A stretch of DNA of 46,080 bases, taken from positions 1 to 46,080 of the forward strand of contig JAEUOX010000156.1 of assembly GCA_016790475.1 (NCBI GenBank), in the 5' to 3' direction. Shown piece by piece: positions 25,753 to 34,309 of the stretch. Position numbers and translations under genes: made by a program. Each line of letters begins with the position of its first letter. Within the stretch, counting starts at the first letter, position 1. Below the pieces are notes generated by a model. The model had not been told where the DNA came from, did not search any database, and saw only the letters and a program-made list of their open reading frames with translations. This DNA comes from Rhodoferax sp. (GTDB lineage Bacteria > Pseudomonadota > Gammaproteobacteria > Burkholderiales > Burkholderiaceae_C).

Positions 25753-26949
25753 ATGAGACTGCAGGCGATGCGGATACCTCCCTGCGTGCGCGGCGCCTAT
25801 GCCGATCTTCCTGCGCACCAGACCTTCGACCTCTGGATCGAGGCCGGCGACGTGATCAGCATCGCGCCCAGCACCGAGCCCGCACGCGGCACGCTGCTCA
25901 GCGGTTTCGTCGATGCCCATGTGCATCTGGACAAGGCCTACACCGTGGGCACCGCAGGCGCCGCCGAGGGCGACCTGATGGCGGCGATTGCGCGCTGTGC
26001 GGCGGACCGCGTGTCCTGGACCGCGGCCGACCTGCGCCTGCGCATGCTGCGCGCCCTGGAGGATGCCTGGGCCTGCGGCACGCGCGCAATGCGCACCCAC
26101 CTGGACTGGGCCAGCGACGACATGCCGGTGGCGCTGCGCGTGTTCGAACAGTTGCGGGAGCAGTGGCGCGGACGGATCGACCTGCAGATGGCGGCCCTGG
26201 TGTCGCTCGACCAGTGGGCGGATCCGGCGGCGGCGCAGCGCATCGCCGGCCAGGTTGCCGTGACCGCAGCCGGCGGTACCTCGGCGCTCGGTGCTTTCGT
26301 GTACCGCCACGCGGCGTTGCGCGAAAAGCTGGAGGCGCTGTTCGACGTGGCCCAGCGTCATTACTTGCCATTGGACATCCATGTCGATGAAGGTCTCGCG
26401 CCCGACGCCCGGGGTTTGCGCACCGTCGCGGAGATTGCGCTGGCGCGCGGCTGGCAGGGGCGCATCCTGTGCAGCCATGCCTGTGCGCTGTCGGTGCAGC
26501 CGCCCGACGAGGCGCGCGCCACGCTGCAGGCGTGCCGCGACGCCGGCATCCATCTGGTCAGTCTGCCCACCACCAACCTGTATCTGCAGGGCGACTGGGC
26601 CGGCACGCCGGTCGAACGCGGCATCACCCGATTGCGCGAGGCGGCGGCCCTGGGCCTGGCACCCTGCATCGCCACCGACAACGTGGCCGACCCCTTCTAT
26701 CCCTATGGCAGTTTCGATCTGGTCGAGACCTTCGGCCTGGCAGTGCAGGTGGCCCACCTGGCGGCGGTGCAGGACTGGCTGGCCGCGATCACCGTGGCAC
26801 CGGCCCGGGCCATGGGGCTGCACTGGGACGGCCGCATCGATGAAGGCTGCCCGGCCGACCTGGTCTGCCTCGCGGCGCGCGACGACCATGAACTGCTGAC
26901 GCCGGCGGGGCGGCAGCGCAGTGTCGTGCGCAAGGGGCGGTTCCTGTGA
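25753..26949 (+). CDS. Cytosine deaminase-like amidohydrolase
   Basis: The enzyme (398 residues) belongs to the CodA branch of the amidohydrolase superfamily. Ligands and catalytic residues are H56 and H58 (DAHVHLDK), H210 and E213 (IHVDEGL), H242 (CSHACAL) and D309 (ATDNVADPFYPYGS). The spacing from HVHLDK to TDN and the DPFYPYG block are those of cytosine deaminase and related N-heterocycle or creatinine-type hydrolases, so deamination or ring amide hydrolysis is expected. AGGAGG lies five bases before the ATG at 25,753. It overlaps the next small gene by four bases and is divergent from the GAF-Fis regulator. Confidence 0.85.
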   Translation: MRLQAMRIPPCVRGAYADLPAHQTFDLWIEAGDVISIAPSTEPARGTLLSGFVDAHVHLDKAYTVGTAGAAEGDLMAAIARCAADRVSWTAADLRLRMLRALEDAWACGTRAMRTHLDWASDDMPVALRVFEQLREQWRGRIDLQMAALVSLDQWADPAAAQRIAGQVAVTAAGGTSALGAFVYRHAALREKLEALFDVAQRHYLPLDIHVDEGLAPDARGLRTVAEIALARGWQGRILCSHACALSVQPPDEARATLQACRDAGIHLVSLPTTNLYLQGDWAGTPVERGITRLREAAALGLAPCIATDNVADPFYPYGSFDLVETFGLAVQVAHLAAVQDWLAAITVAPARAMGLHWDGRIDEGCPADLVCLAARDDHELLTPAGRQRSVVRKGRFL

Positions 26950-27293
26950 ATGCGCCGCTGGCTTCGGCCTCGCAGCACCGGGACCTGCCGGCCCCCACCC
27001 CGCAATTCTGCGCGGAAGCCTTCGACCGGGAGATGTACTGCAGCGAGTCCGACTGGCTGGGCCGCGTGCAGCGTGCGCTGGCGGGCCGGCCGTACCGGCA
27101 GGTGGCCCAGGCCCTGACTGCCACCCTGGATTCCGGGCAGCTGGTGCTCTCCTGGCGCCTTCTGGCACCGGCGGGTGCGGTCCAACCAGCCTCGCCACGC
27201 CTGCTGGTCAGCTTCCGGTTCAGCGGCCTGGATGCGCTGCAGCGCCACCGCTTCATGCAACGCCTGGACAGCCCGCTGCGGACGGCTCTCTGA
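26946..27293 (+). CDS. Hypothetical protein coupled to the deaminase-like gene
   Basis: The product has 115 residues and no family that I recognise. Its GTG start overlaps the stop of the deaminase-like gene (GTGA), so the two are probably co-translated. The sequence predicts an alpha-beta fold: a helix (WLGRVQRALAG), two beta-like stretches (ALTATLDSGQLVLSWRLLAP and PRLLVSFRFSG) and a final helix (ALQRHRFMQRLDSPLR). No signal peptide, membrane segment or metal motif is visible. Codon use is like its neighbours, which supports a real gene. Confidence 0.6.
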   Translation: MNAPLASASQHRDLPAPTPQFCAEAFDREMYCSESDWLGRVQRALAGRPYRQVAQALTATLDSGQLVLSWRLLAPAGAVQPASPRLLVSFRFSGLDALQRHRFMQRLDSPLRTAL

Positions 27294-27310
27294 AGGCCGG
27301 GCGCCGGCGT

Positions 27311-28423
27311 TCAGCCGTGGTAGCGGATCCGGTAGATCGCCCCGGCGGCGTCGTCCGACACCAGCAGCGAACCGTCCGGCAGCACCAGCACATCGGCGGG
27401 CCGGCCCCAGGCGGTGGCTCCCTGCAGCCAGCCGGTCGCGAAGGGTTCGTAGGCCACGGCCCGCCCGTCCCGGATCCGCACCAACGACACCTGGTAGCCG
27501 ATCTTCGTGGAGCGGTTCCAGGAGCCGTGTTCGGCAATGAAGATCTGGCCGCGGTAGGCGGCCGGAAACTGGCTGCCGGTGTAGAACCGCATGCCGAGGC
27601 TGGCCACGTGCGGACCGAGCTTCTGGACCGGTGGCGTGAACTCCCGGCAGGAGCGCCGGCTGCCGAACTCCGGATCCGCCAGATCGCCGCCATGGCAATA
27701 CGGAAAGCCGAAGTGCAGGCCGGCGCGCGGCGCGTGGTTCAGCTCGTCCGGCGGCAGCCCGTCGCCCAGCATGTCGCGCCCGTTGTCGGTGAACCAGAGT
27801 TCGCCGGTCTGCGGGTGCCAGTCGAAGCCGACGGTGTTGCGCACGCCGCGCGCAAAGGTTTCCATGCCACTGCCGTCCGGCTGCATGCGCAGGATCGTCG
27901 CGTAGCGCTGCGGGTCGGCCTCGCAGATGTTGCAGGGTGCACCGACCGGGACATACAACTGGCCGTCCGGGCCGAACGCGATGAACTTCCAGCCATGGTG
28001 GGTCTCGGTCGGCAGGCGGTCCGTCACGACCACCGGTGCCGGAGGGGCCTCCAGCTGGCGTTCGATCGCGTCATAGCGCAGGATGCGGCTGACCGCTGAG
28101 ACATACAGGCTGCCGTCGCGGTAGGCGACACCGACCGGCAGCTGCAGACCGCTGGCGATGGTGATCGGGCTCTGCGCGCGCAGGCCGGCGTCGAAGCGGA
28201 TCGCATGCACGCGGCCGGCCCGCATCGAGCCGACGAACAGCGTGCCGCCGCTCGTGTCGACACGGCCCAGCGCCATCTGCCGCGCGTTGTCGACACGGGC
28301 CCAGAGCTCGATCGCGAAGCCCGGCGGCAGGCGGATCTGCTCCAGCGGCAGGGGAGCCTGCGCGATGCTGCGCGAGGACAGCAGCGCCAGGGCCCAGACA
28401 CACAACACAACGATGGCACGCAT
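27311..28423 (-). CDS. Periplasmic PQQ-dependent sugar (sorbosone/glucose) dehydrogenase-like protein
   Basis: The protein (370 residues) starts with a Sec signal peptide (cleavage near SIAQA) and continues as a six-bladed beta-propeller of the soluble aldose/sorbosone dehydrogenase family. Recurring strands such as GTLFVGSMRAGRVHAI, GSLYVSAVSRILRY, KFIAFGPDGQLYVPVG and GELWFTDNGRDMLGD are the blades. EHGSWNRSTKIGYQV is a conserved block of this family. Two cysteines in GAPCNICEAD may form a disulfide or mark a subgroup. It would oxidise a sugar or related alcohol in the periplasm with PQQ; the acceptor is not encoded next to it, and no PQQ synthesis genes are in the window. Confidence 0.82.
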   Translation of the reverse strand: MRAIVVLCVWALALLSSRSIAQAPLPLEQIRLPPGFAIELWARVDNARQMALGRVDTSGGTLFVGSMRAGRVHAIRFDAGLRAQSPITIASGLQLPVGVAYRDGSLYVSAVSRILRYDAIERQLEAPPAPVVVTDRLPTETHHGWKFIAFGPDGQLYVPVGAPCNICEADPQRYATILRMQPDGSGMETFARGVRNTVGFDWHPQTGELWFTDNGRDMLGDGLPPDELNHAPRAGLHFGFPYCHGGDLADPEFGSRRSCREFTPPVQKLGPHVASLGMRFYTGSQFPAAYRGQIFIAEHGSWNRSTKIGYQVSLVRIRDGRAVAYEPFATGWLQGATAWGRPADVLVLPDGSLLVSDDAAGAIYRIRYHG

Positions 28424-28555
28424 CCTGCAATCCCTCCGGTTGCAACTTGTCGGGTTCGATGGGGTCGAAGCAGTGTAGGCCGCCGCAGACGCCCTGTCTT
28501 GTCCGCACGGTCAACGGCGGAAATGGCCAGGGCGTTATGCAGGCGTGGCACAAAG

Positions 28556-28571
28556 CGTGTACCGTAGTTGA
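28556..28571 (+). promoter_or_regulatory. Possible sigma-54 promoter upstream of prkA
   Basis: TGGCAC at 28,556-28,561 is a perfect -24 element. At the right spacing the -12 element reads GTGTA, a poor match to TTGCA because the key GC is GT. It lies 37 bases before the prkA start. In E. coli the yeaGH genes are known to be sigma-54/NtrC dependent, which makes the match plausible, but the sequence alone is weak. Confidence 0.35.
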
Positions 28572-28607
28572 ACAGGTGTTCTCTTTTCGAATGACAAAGG
28601 GGGTTCC

Positions 28608-30530
28608 ATGGACGCTATTGGCAATTTCGTCGCCCGGTATGCCCGGACCCGCGAGGAAGAGCTCTCGATCGACGAGTACCTCGCGGAATGCCGGAGCAAC
28701 CCGCTGGCGTATGCAACCGCCGCGGAGCGCATGCTCCACGCCATCGGCGAGCCGGAGCTGGTCGACACCCGCAACGACCCGCGTCTGTCCCGTCTGTTCG
28801 CCAACAAGCTGATCAAGCGCTACCCGGCCTTCGCCGAGTTCTACGGCATGGAAGAGGCCATCGAGCAGGTGGTCAGCTACTTCCGCCACGCGGCCCAGGG
28901 GCTGGAGGAACGCAAGCAGATCCTCTACCTGCTCGGGCCGGTGGGCGGTGGCAAGAGCTCGATCGCCGAGCGACTCAAGCAGTTGATGCAGCAGGTGCCC
29001 TTCTATGCGCTGAAGGGCTCGCCGGTCAACGAGTCCCCGCTGGGGCTGTTCGACCCGCACGAGGACGGCCCGATCCTGCAGGCGAACTTCGGCATCTCGC
29101 CGCGCTACCTGCAGCGCATCCTGTCGCCGTGGGCCGTCAAGCGGCTCGACGAGTTCGGCGGCGACATCCGGCGCTTTCGCGTCGTCAAGCGCTACCCCAG
29201 CATCCTGAAGCAGATCGGCGTCGCGAAGACCGAACCCGGCGACGAGAACAACCAGGACATCAGCGCGCTGGTCGGCAAGGTCGACATCCGCAAGCTCGAG
29301 AGCTACGCGCAGAACGACCCGGACGCCTACAGCTACTCCGGCGGGCTGTGCCTGGCCAATCAGGGTCTGCTGGAATTTGTCGAGATGTTCAAGGCGCCGA
29401 TCAAGGTGCTGCACCCGCTGCTGACCGCCACGCAGGAGGGCAACTACAAGGGGACGGAGGGTTTCGGCGCCATCCCCTTCGACGGCGTCGTGCTGGCCCA
29501 CAGCAACGAGAGCGAATGGAAGGCCTTCCGCAACAACAAGAACAACGAAGCCTTCCTGGACCGCATCTACATCGTCAAGGTGCCCTACAGCCTGCGGGTC
29601 AGCGAGGAAACCCGCATCTACGAGAAGCTGATCCGCGAGTCCTCGCTCGGCACGGCCCGGTGCGCGCCCGGCACGCTGAAGATGATGGCGCAGTTCTCGG
29701 TGCTGACCCGCCTCAAGGAGCCGGAGAACTCCAGCCTGTTCAGCAAGATGCAGGTCTACGACGGCGAGAGCCTGAAGGATACCGACCCGCGCGCGAAGAG
29801 CTACCAGGAGTACCGCGACTACGCCGGTGTCGATGAAGGCATGAGCGGTGTGTCGACACGCTTCGCGTTCAAGATCCTGTCGAAGGTCTTCAACTTCGAC
29901 AGCAGCGAGGTCGCCGCCAATCCGGTCCACCTGATGTATGTGCTGGAGCAGCAGATCGGTCGCGAGCAGTTCCCGGCGGAACTGGAGTCGCGCTACATCG
30001 GCTTCATCAAGGAGTACCTCGCGCCGCGCTACGCCGAGTTCATCGGCAAGGAGATCCAGACCGCCTACCTGGAGAGCTACAGCGAGTACGGCCAGAACAT
30101 CTTCGACCGCTACGTGACCTACGCGGACTATTGGATCCAGGACAACGAGTACCGTGACACCGATACCGGCGAGGTGTTCGACCGGGGCGCGCTCAACGCG
30201 GAGCTGGAGAAGATCGAGAAGCCCGCGGGCATCGCCAACCCCAAGGACTTCCGCAACGAGATCGTCAACTTCGTTTTGCGCGCCCGGGCCAACAACCAGG
30301 GCAAGAACCCGAGCTGGACCAGCTACGAAAAGCTGCGCCTGGTGATCGAGAAGAAGATGTTCTCCAACACCGAGGAGCTGCTCCCGGTCATCAGCTTCAA
30401 CGCCAAGGCCAGTGCCGAGGAGGCCAAGAAGCACGAGGACTTTGTCACCCGCATGGTGGCCAAGGGCTATACGCCCAAGCAGGTGCGGCTGTTGTGTGAG
30501 TGGTACCTGCGTGTGCGCAAAAGTAGCTGA
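28608..30530 (+). CDS. prkA: PrkA-family serine protein kinase
   Basis: The product (640 residues, usual length) is the PrkA/YeaG kinase, with an N-terminal AAA+ ATPase domain and a C-terminal kinase-like domain. The P-loop is GPVGGGKSS at 110-118. Family blocks include LFDPHEDGPIL, YSYSGGLCLANQGLLEFVEMFKAP, GFGAIPFDGVVLAHSNESEW and SGVSTRFAFKILSKVFNFD. It acts in stress and nutrient limitation with YeaH and SpoVR encoded just downstream. AAAGGGGG precedes the ATG. The last 200 bases shift in style towards the right half of the window (more CCC, TTT and AAA codons), so the compositional junction may lie inside its 3' end. Confidence 0.95.
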   Translation: MDAIGNFVARYARTREEELSIDEYLAECRSNPLAYATAAERMLHAIGEPELVDTRNDPRLSRLFANKLIKRYPAFAEFYGMEEAIEQVVSYFRHAAQGLEERKQILYLLGPVGGGKSSIAERLKQLMQQVPFYALKGSPVNESPLGLFDPHEDGPILQANFGISPRYLQRILSPWAVKRLDEFGGDIRRFRVVKRYPSILKQIGVAKTEPGDENNQDISALVGKVDIRKLESYAQNDPDAYSYSGGLCLANQGLLEFVEMFKAPIKVLHPLLTATQEGNYKGTEGFGAIPFDGVVLAHSNESEWKAFRNNKNNEAFLDRIYIVKVPYSLRVSEETRIYEKLIRESSLGTARCAPGTLKMMAQFSVLTRLKEPENSSLFSKMQVYDGESLKDTDPRAKSYQEYRDYAGVDEGMSGVSTRFAFKILSKVFNFDSSEVAANPVHLMYVLEQQIGREQFPAELESRYIGFIKEYLAPRYAEFIGKEIQTAYLESYSEYGQNIFDRYVTYADYWIQDNEYRDTDTGEVFDRGALNAELEKIEKPAGIANPKDFRNEIVNFVLRARANNQGKNPSWTSYEKLRLVIEKKMFSNTEELLPVISFNAKASAEEAKKHEDFVTRMVAKGYTPKQVRLLCEWYLRVRKSS

Positions 30531-30720
30531 TATGAAACAACCCCCTGAGTCGCTTCGCGCCTTCCCCCTTCTCTCACGCTGCGCGTGGGAAGGGGGACGC
30601 AGCCAGCGCACGCCAGCGAAGTGCCGCCTTTGCTGCGGCTTGGCGGCCCTTGCGCGGCTGCCCGCACTGGGGTCGCGCCCGTGCCGTGGCTGGGGGGCTG
30701 GTTCGTTCGGGGGCTGACGC
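30531..30720 (+). repeat. Intergenic repeat inside the prkA-yeaH-spoVR operon
   Basis: The 190 bases between prkA and yeaH start with CCCCCTGAGTCGCTTCGCGC and contain a strong hairpin (30,564-30,596: CCCCCTT pairs AAGGGGG, CACGC pairs GCGTG). This matches, as I recall it, a dispersed intergenic repeat very common in Acidovorax and relatives. There is no T run, so read-through into yeaH is possible. The short frames inside it are not supported genes. Confidence 0.65.
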
Positions 30721-31986
30721 ATGGCACTCCAAATCATCGACCGCAGACTCGCAGGCAAGAACAAATCGGTGGGCAACCGCGAGCGCTTTGTTCGTCGCTA
30801 CAAGGAGCAGATCGCCGACGCTGTGCGACGCGCCGTCTCGCAGCGCGACATCCGCAACATCGAGGGTGCGGAGAGCATCACCATCCCCCGCAAGGACATC
30901 AGTGAACCGGTGTTCCACCATGGCCAGGGCGGTATCCGCGACACGGTGCACCCCGGCAACACCGACCATGTGCGCGGCGACCGCATCCAGCGCCCGCAGG
31001 GCGGACAGGGCAGCGGCTCGCAGGCCAGCGACAGCGGCGAGGGAGAGGACGACTTCACCTTCACGCTGACCAAGGAAGAGTTCATGCAGCTCTTCTTTGA
31101 AGACCTGGCCCTGCCGCACCTGCTGCGCACCCACATTGGCGACAACCCGCAGTGGAAGAGCCGCCGCGCGGGCTACAGCCAGGACGGTACGCCCAACAAC
31201 CTGGCCGTGGTGCGCACCATGCGCGGCGCTTTGGGTCGGCGCATTGCACTGACCAACGCACCGCAGCGCGAACTGCAGGCGCTGCAGGACGAGCTTGATG
31301 CCCTGCTGGCGCAGGACGACGGCACCAGCGAGGCCGTAGCCCAGTTGCAATGCAAGATCCTTCAGCTGCGCGAGCGCATCGGCAAGGTGCCGTACCTGGA
31401 CCCCATCGACCTGCGCTTTCGGGCACGCGCCAGGGTGCCCGTGCCCAACAGCCAGGCCGTGATGTTTTGCGTGATGGACGTGTCCGGCTCCATGGACCAG
31501 GCGCGCAAGGACCTGGCCAAACGGTTTTTCATCCTGCTGTACCTGTTCCTCACCCGGCACTACGACAAGATCGACATCGTCTTCATCCGCCACCACACCC
31601 AGGCTGTCGAGGTGAATGAAGATCAGTTCTTCCACTCGACGGAGAGCGGTGGCACGGTGGTGAGCAGCGCGCTGGTGCTGCTGGAGCAGATCATCCGTGC
31701 GCGCTACCATGTGGAGGACTGGAACATCTACGTCGCCCAGGCCAGCGACGGCGACAACTTCAGCAACGACAGCGGCAACTGCCGCAACCTGCTGGCTGAA
31801 AAGATCCTGCCGCTGGTGCGCTACTTTGCCTACGTGCAGGTGGCCGAGGAAGAGCAGAACCTCTGGGATGAATACAGCCAGTTGCTCCCCTGGTTTGCCC
31901 ACTTTGCCATGCGCAAGGTGTCCGACCCGAGCGAGATCTACCCGGTCTTCCGTGACCTCTTCAAGAAAGAAGGGGTGCAGGTATGA
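30721..31986 (+). CDS. yeaH: YeaH/YhbH family protein (DUF444, von Willebrand A-like)
   Basis: The protein (421 residues) is the second member of the prkA-yeaH-spoVR stress operon. It starts with the family block IIDRRLAGKNKSVGNRERFVRRYK. From about 245 it has a von Willebrand A-like domain with a metal-site motif DVSGSM (CVMDVSGSMD) and the later ESGGTVVSSA. A Gly/Ser/Gln-rich linker (GGQGSGSQASDSGEGED) lies near 98-115. Members are thought to be partners or substrates of PrkA; biochemical function is not established. The stop overlaps the spoVR start (ATGA). Confidence 0.92.
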   Translation: MALQIIDRRLAGKNKSVGNRERFVRRYKEQIADAVRRAVSQRDIRNIEGAESITIPRKDISEPVFHHGQGGIRDTVHPGNTDHVRGDRIQRPQGGQGSGSQASDSGEGEDDFTFTLTKEEFMQLFFEDLALPHLLRTHIGDNPQWKSRRAGYSQDGTPNNLAVVRTMRGALGRRIALTNAPQRELQALQDELDALLAQDDGTSEAVAQLQCKILQLRERIGKVPYLDPIDLRFRARARVPVPNSQAVMFCVMDVSGSMDQARKDLAKRFFILLYLFLTRHYDKIDIVFIRHHTQAVEVNEDQFFHSTESGGTVVSSALVLLEQIIRARYHVEDWNIYVAQASDGDNFSNDSGNCRNLLAEKILPLVRYFAYVQVAEEEQNLWDEYSQLLPWFAHFAMRKVSDPSEIYPVFRDLFKKEGVQV

Positions 31987-33596
31987 ACATGACCCAATAC
32001 CCCGTGCTGGAGCGCCGCCTGGGCGACAACCCCTGGAAGGCTGCCACCGTGGGCGAGCTCCGCCACCGCGAGGTGCCTGAGGCGCCGTTGCCCCCAGGGC
32101 AACGCCCCATGCAGCCGCTGCCCGACCCCAGTGACTGGACGTTTGAGCTGATCGAGCGCTACCACAGCGCCATTGCCGCCACGGCCGAGCGCTTCGGGCT
32201 GGACACCTACCCCAACCAGCTGGAGATCATCACTGCCGAGCAGATGATGGACGCCTATTCCAGCGTGGGCATGCCCGTGAACTACCGGCACTGGAGCTAC
32301 GGCAAGGAGTTTCTGGCCACCGAGCGGCGCTACCGGCGTGGGCACATGGGACTGGCCTACGAAATCGTCATCAACTCCAACCCCTGCATCAGCTACCTCA
32401 TGGAAGAAAACACCACCGCCATGCAGGCGCTGGTGATCGCCCATGCGGCCTATGGGCACAACAGCTTCTTCAAGGGCAATTACCTGTTCCGCATGTGGAC
32501 AGACGCGTCCAGCATCATCGACTACCTGGTCTATGCCAAGGACTTCATCGCCCAGTGCGAGGAGCGCCATGGCCTGGAGACGGTGGAGCAGTTCCTGGAC
32601 TCTTGCCACGCGCTGTCCAACTTCGGGGTGGACCGCTACCGCCGTCCCTCCAAGAAGAGCCTGGCACGGGAGCGCCAGGAGCGCGCCCAGCGCGAAGCCT
32701 ACGCGCAGCAGCAGGTCAACGAGCTGTGGCGCACCCTGCCTGTGCGCCCCGGCAAGGAGCCACTGGCCCTGCAGGCCGAGCGCTTCCCGGCCGAGCCGCA
32801 GGAAAACATCCTGTACTTCATCGAAAAGAACGCCCCCCTGCTGGAGCCCTGGCAGCGCGAGGTGGTGCGCATCGTGCGCAAGATCGCGCAGTACTTCTAC
32901 CCGCAGCGCCAGACGCAGGTCATGAACGAGGGCTGGGCCACCTTCTGGCATTACACCCTGCTCAACACCTTGTACGACGAGGGCTATCTGACCGATGGCG
33001 TCATGCTCGAATGGCTGGGCTCGCACACCAACGTGGTGTTCCAGCCCCCGGCCGGGCACCGCGCGTACAGCGGCATCAACCCCTATGCGCTGGGCTTTTC
33101 GATGTACCGCGACCTGCAGCGCATCTGCCAGCACCCCACCGAGGAAGACCGGCGCTGGTTCCCCGACCTGGCGGGCACGCCCTGGCTGCCTGCGCTCGAC
33201 CACGCCATGCGCAACTTCAAGGACGAGAGCTTTGTGGGCCAGTTCCTCAGCCCCCACCTCATGCGCGAGATGCGCCTGTTTGCCATCCACGACGACGCCG
33301 CCCGGCCCGAGCTGGAGGTCAGCGCCATCCACGACGAAGACGGCTACCGGGCCTTGCGCCAGACCCTGTCACAGCAGTACGACCTGGGTACGCGCGAGCC
33401 CAACATCCAGGTCTGGAACGTGAACCTGCGCGGTGACCGCAGCCTGACCCTGCGCCACACCCAATACCAGGGCCGCCCCCTGGCCGATGACACGCTGGAA
33501 GTGCTCAAGCATGTGGCACGCCTGTGGGGCTTTGGCGTGCAGATCGAGAGTGTGGATGCCTATGGCAACCACCCCGTGATGCTGCACAGGGTGTAG
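31983..33596 (+). CDS. SpoVR family protein
   Basis: The product (537 residues) is the SpoVR/YcgB protein, third in the stress operon. Typical blocks are ADHP-independent: YPNQLEIITAEQMMDAYSSVGMP, HWSYGKEF, ENTTAMQALVIAHAAYGHNSFFKGN, WQREVVRIVRKIAQYFYPQ and MNEGWATFWHY. In Bacillus SpoVR affects spore cortex; in proteobacteria it travels with prkA and yeaH and is tied to stress survival, with no proven activity. The conserved HAxxGHNSFFKGN and ENEGWA-like His/Glu residues suggest a metal-dependent hydrolase fold, which is inference. Proline codons here are clearly CCC-biased, unlike genes left of 30 kb. Confidence 0.94.
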   Translation: MNMTQYPVLERRLGDNPWKAATVGELRHREVPEAPLPPGQRPMQPLPDPSDWTFELIERYHSAIAATAERFGLDTYPNQLEIITAEQMMDAYSSVGMPVNYRHWSYGKEFLATERRYRRGHMGLAYEIVINSNPCISYLMEENTTAMQALVIAHAAYGHNSFFKGNYLFRMWTDASSIIDYLVYAKDFIAQCEERHGLETVEQFLDSCHALSNFGVDRYRRPSKKSLARERQERAQREAYAQQQVNELWRTLPVRPGKEPLALQAERFPAEPQENILYFIEKNAPLLEPWQREVVRIVRKIAQYFYPQRQTQVMNEGWATFWHYTLLNTLYDEGYLTDGVMLEWLGSHTNVVFQPPAGHRAYSGINPYALGFSMYRDLQRICQHPTEEDRRWFPDLAGTPWLPALDHAMRNFKDESFVGQFLSPHLMREMRLFAIHDDAARPELEVSAIHDEDGYRALRQTLSQQYDLGTREPNIQVWNVNLRGDRSLTLRHTQYQGRPLADDTLEVLKHVARLWGFGVQIESVDAYGNHPVMLHRV

Positions 33597-33645
33597 CTGT
33601 TGCCGCGGGGCGTGATGCCTGAATGGCGGTACGTGTGTCTGCTGC

Positions 33646-34299
33646 TCAGTGGAGGCCTGAAAAAGGGAGCCATCCGGGCTGCCACACGATAGCGCCCAGT
33701 GCTGCGCTGTGCAGCAGCACGGTGCACCAATACACCATGCGGAACGACGCCTTGCTGGATTTGTGGCGCATCCATTGTTGTGCCCACCATGCTGCGGGCC
33801 AACCACCCAGCAGGGCCAGCAGGTGCAGGGTCTGCTCTGAGGTGCGCCAGGCCCCCCGCTGTGCTGCGCTTTTGTCAACGGCGTAGGCGACAAAGGTCAC
33901 CCCATTCAGCACGGCGAGGATGCCCAGCAAGCCCAGCGGCAGACGCTGAGTCCAGCCACCCCAAGCCAGCAAAGCGACCCATGCCAGCATCAACGCCATG
34001 GCCCAGCTGGCGCCTGCAGGTGCACTGCGCTGTGGGCGACGCACAGGCGTGCTCTTTGAGCCGGGTGGTGGGTGGGGACGGCGGGGCGCCGCCACGCCTG
34101 GGGCGGACCGGGGGCGTACCTGCATGGCACGCGGCCCCTTGCCGCCGACCTGGATTTCCTCGTACTCCACTTCCATGCCCACCACGGGTGGGGTGTTGCC
34201 ACGGTAGTCGCGGACGTGGAAGAACACGTTGCTGCTGTGTGCGGCCTGGATGAACCCGAAGCCTTTATCGGCATCCCAGCGCCGAACGGTGCCTTTCAT
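33646..34299 (-). CDS. Cold-shock domain / DUF1294 membrane fusion protein
   Basis: The 217-residue protein joins an N-terminal cold-shock-like nucleic-acid-binding domain (MKGTVRRWDADKGFGFI, then NVFFHVRDY, about 1-65) to a C-terminal DUF1294 membrane domain (about 100-217). A basic, proline-rich linker lies between them (PRRPHPPPGSKS). The DUF1294 part has three to four helices and the block NGVTFVAYAVDKSAAQRG. The fusion is known in proteobacteria; function is unknown, perhaps RNA-binding at the membrane. Start ATG at 34,299 matches the cold-shock start exactly. It lies 10 bases downstream of the CoA-transferase gene on the same strand. Confidence 0.88.
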   Translation of the reverse strand: MKGTVRRWDADKGFGFIQAAHSSNVFFHVRDYRGNTPPVVGMEVEYEEIQVGGKGPRAMQVRPRSAPGVAAPRRPHPPPGSKSTPVRRPQRSAPAGASWAMALMLAWVALLAWGGWTQRLPLGLLGILAVLNGVTFVAYAVDKSAAQRGAWRTSEQTLHLLALLGGWPAAWWAQQWMRHKSSKASFRMVYWCTVLLHSAALGAIVWQPGWLPFSGLH

Positions 34300-34309
34300 G
34301 GAAGGGCGC

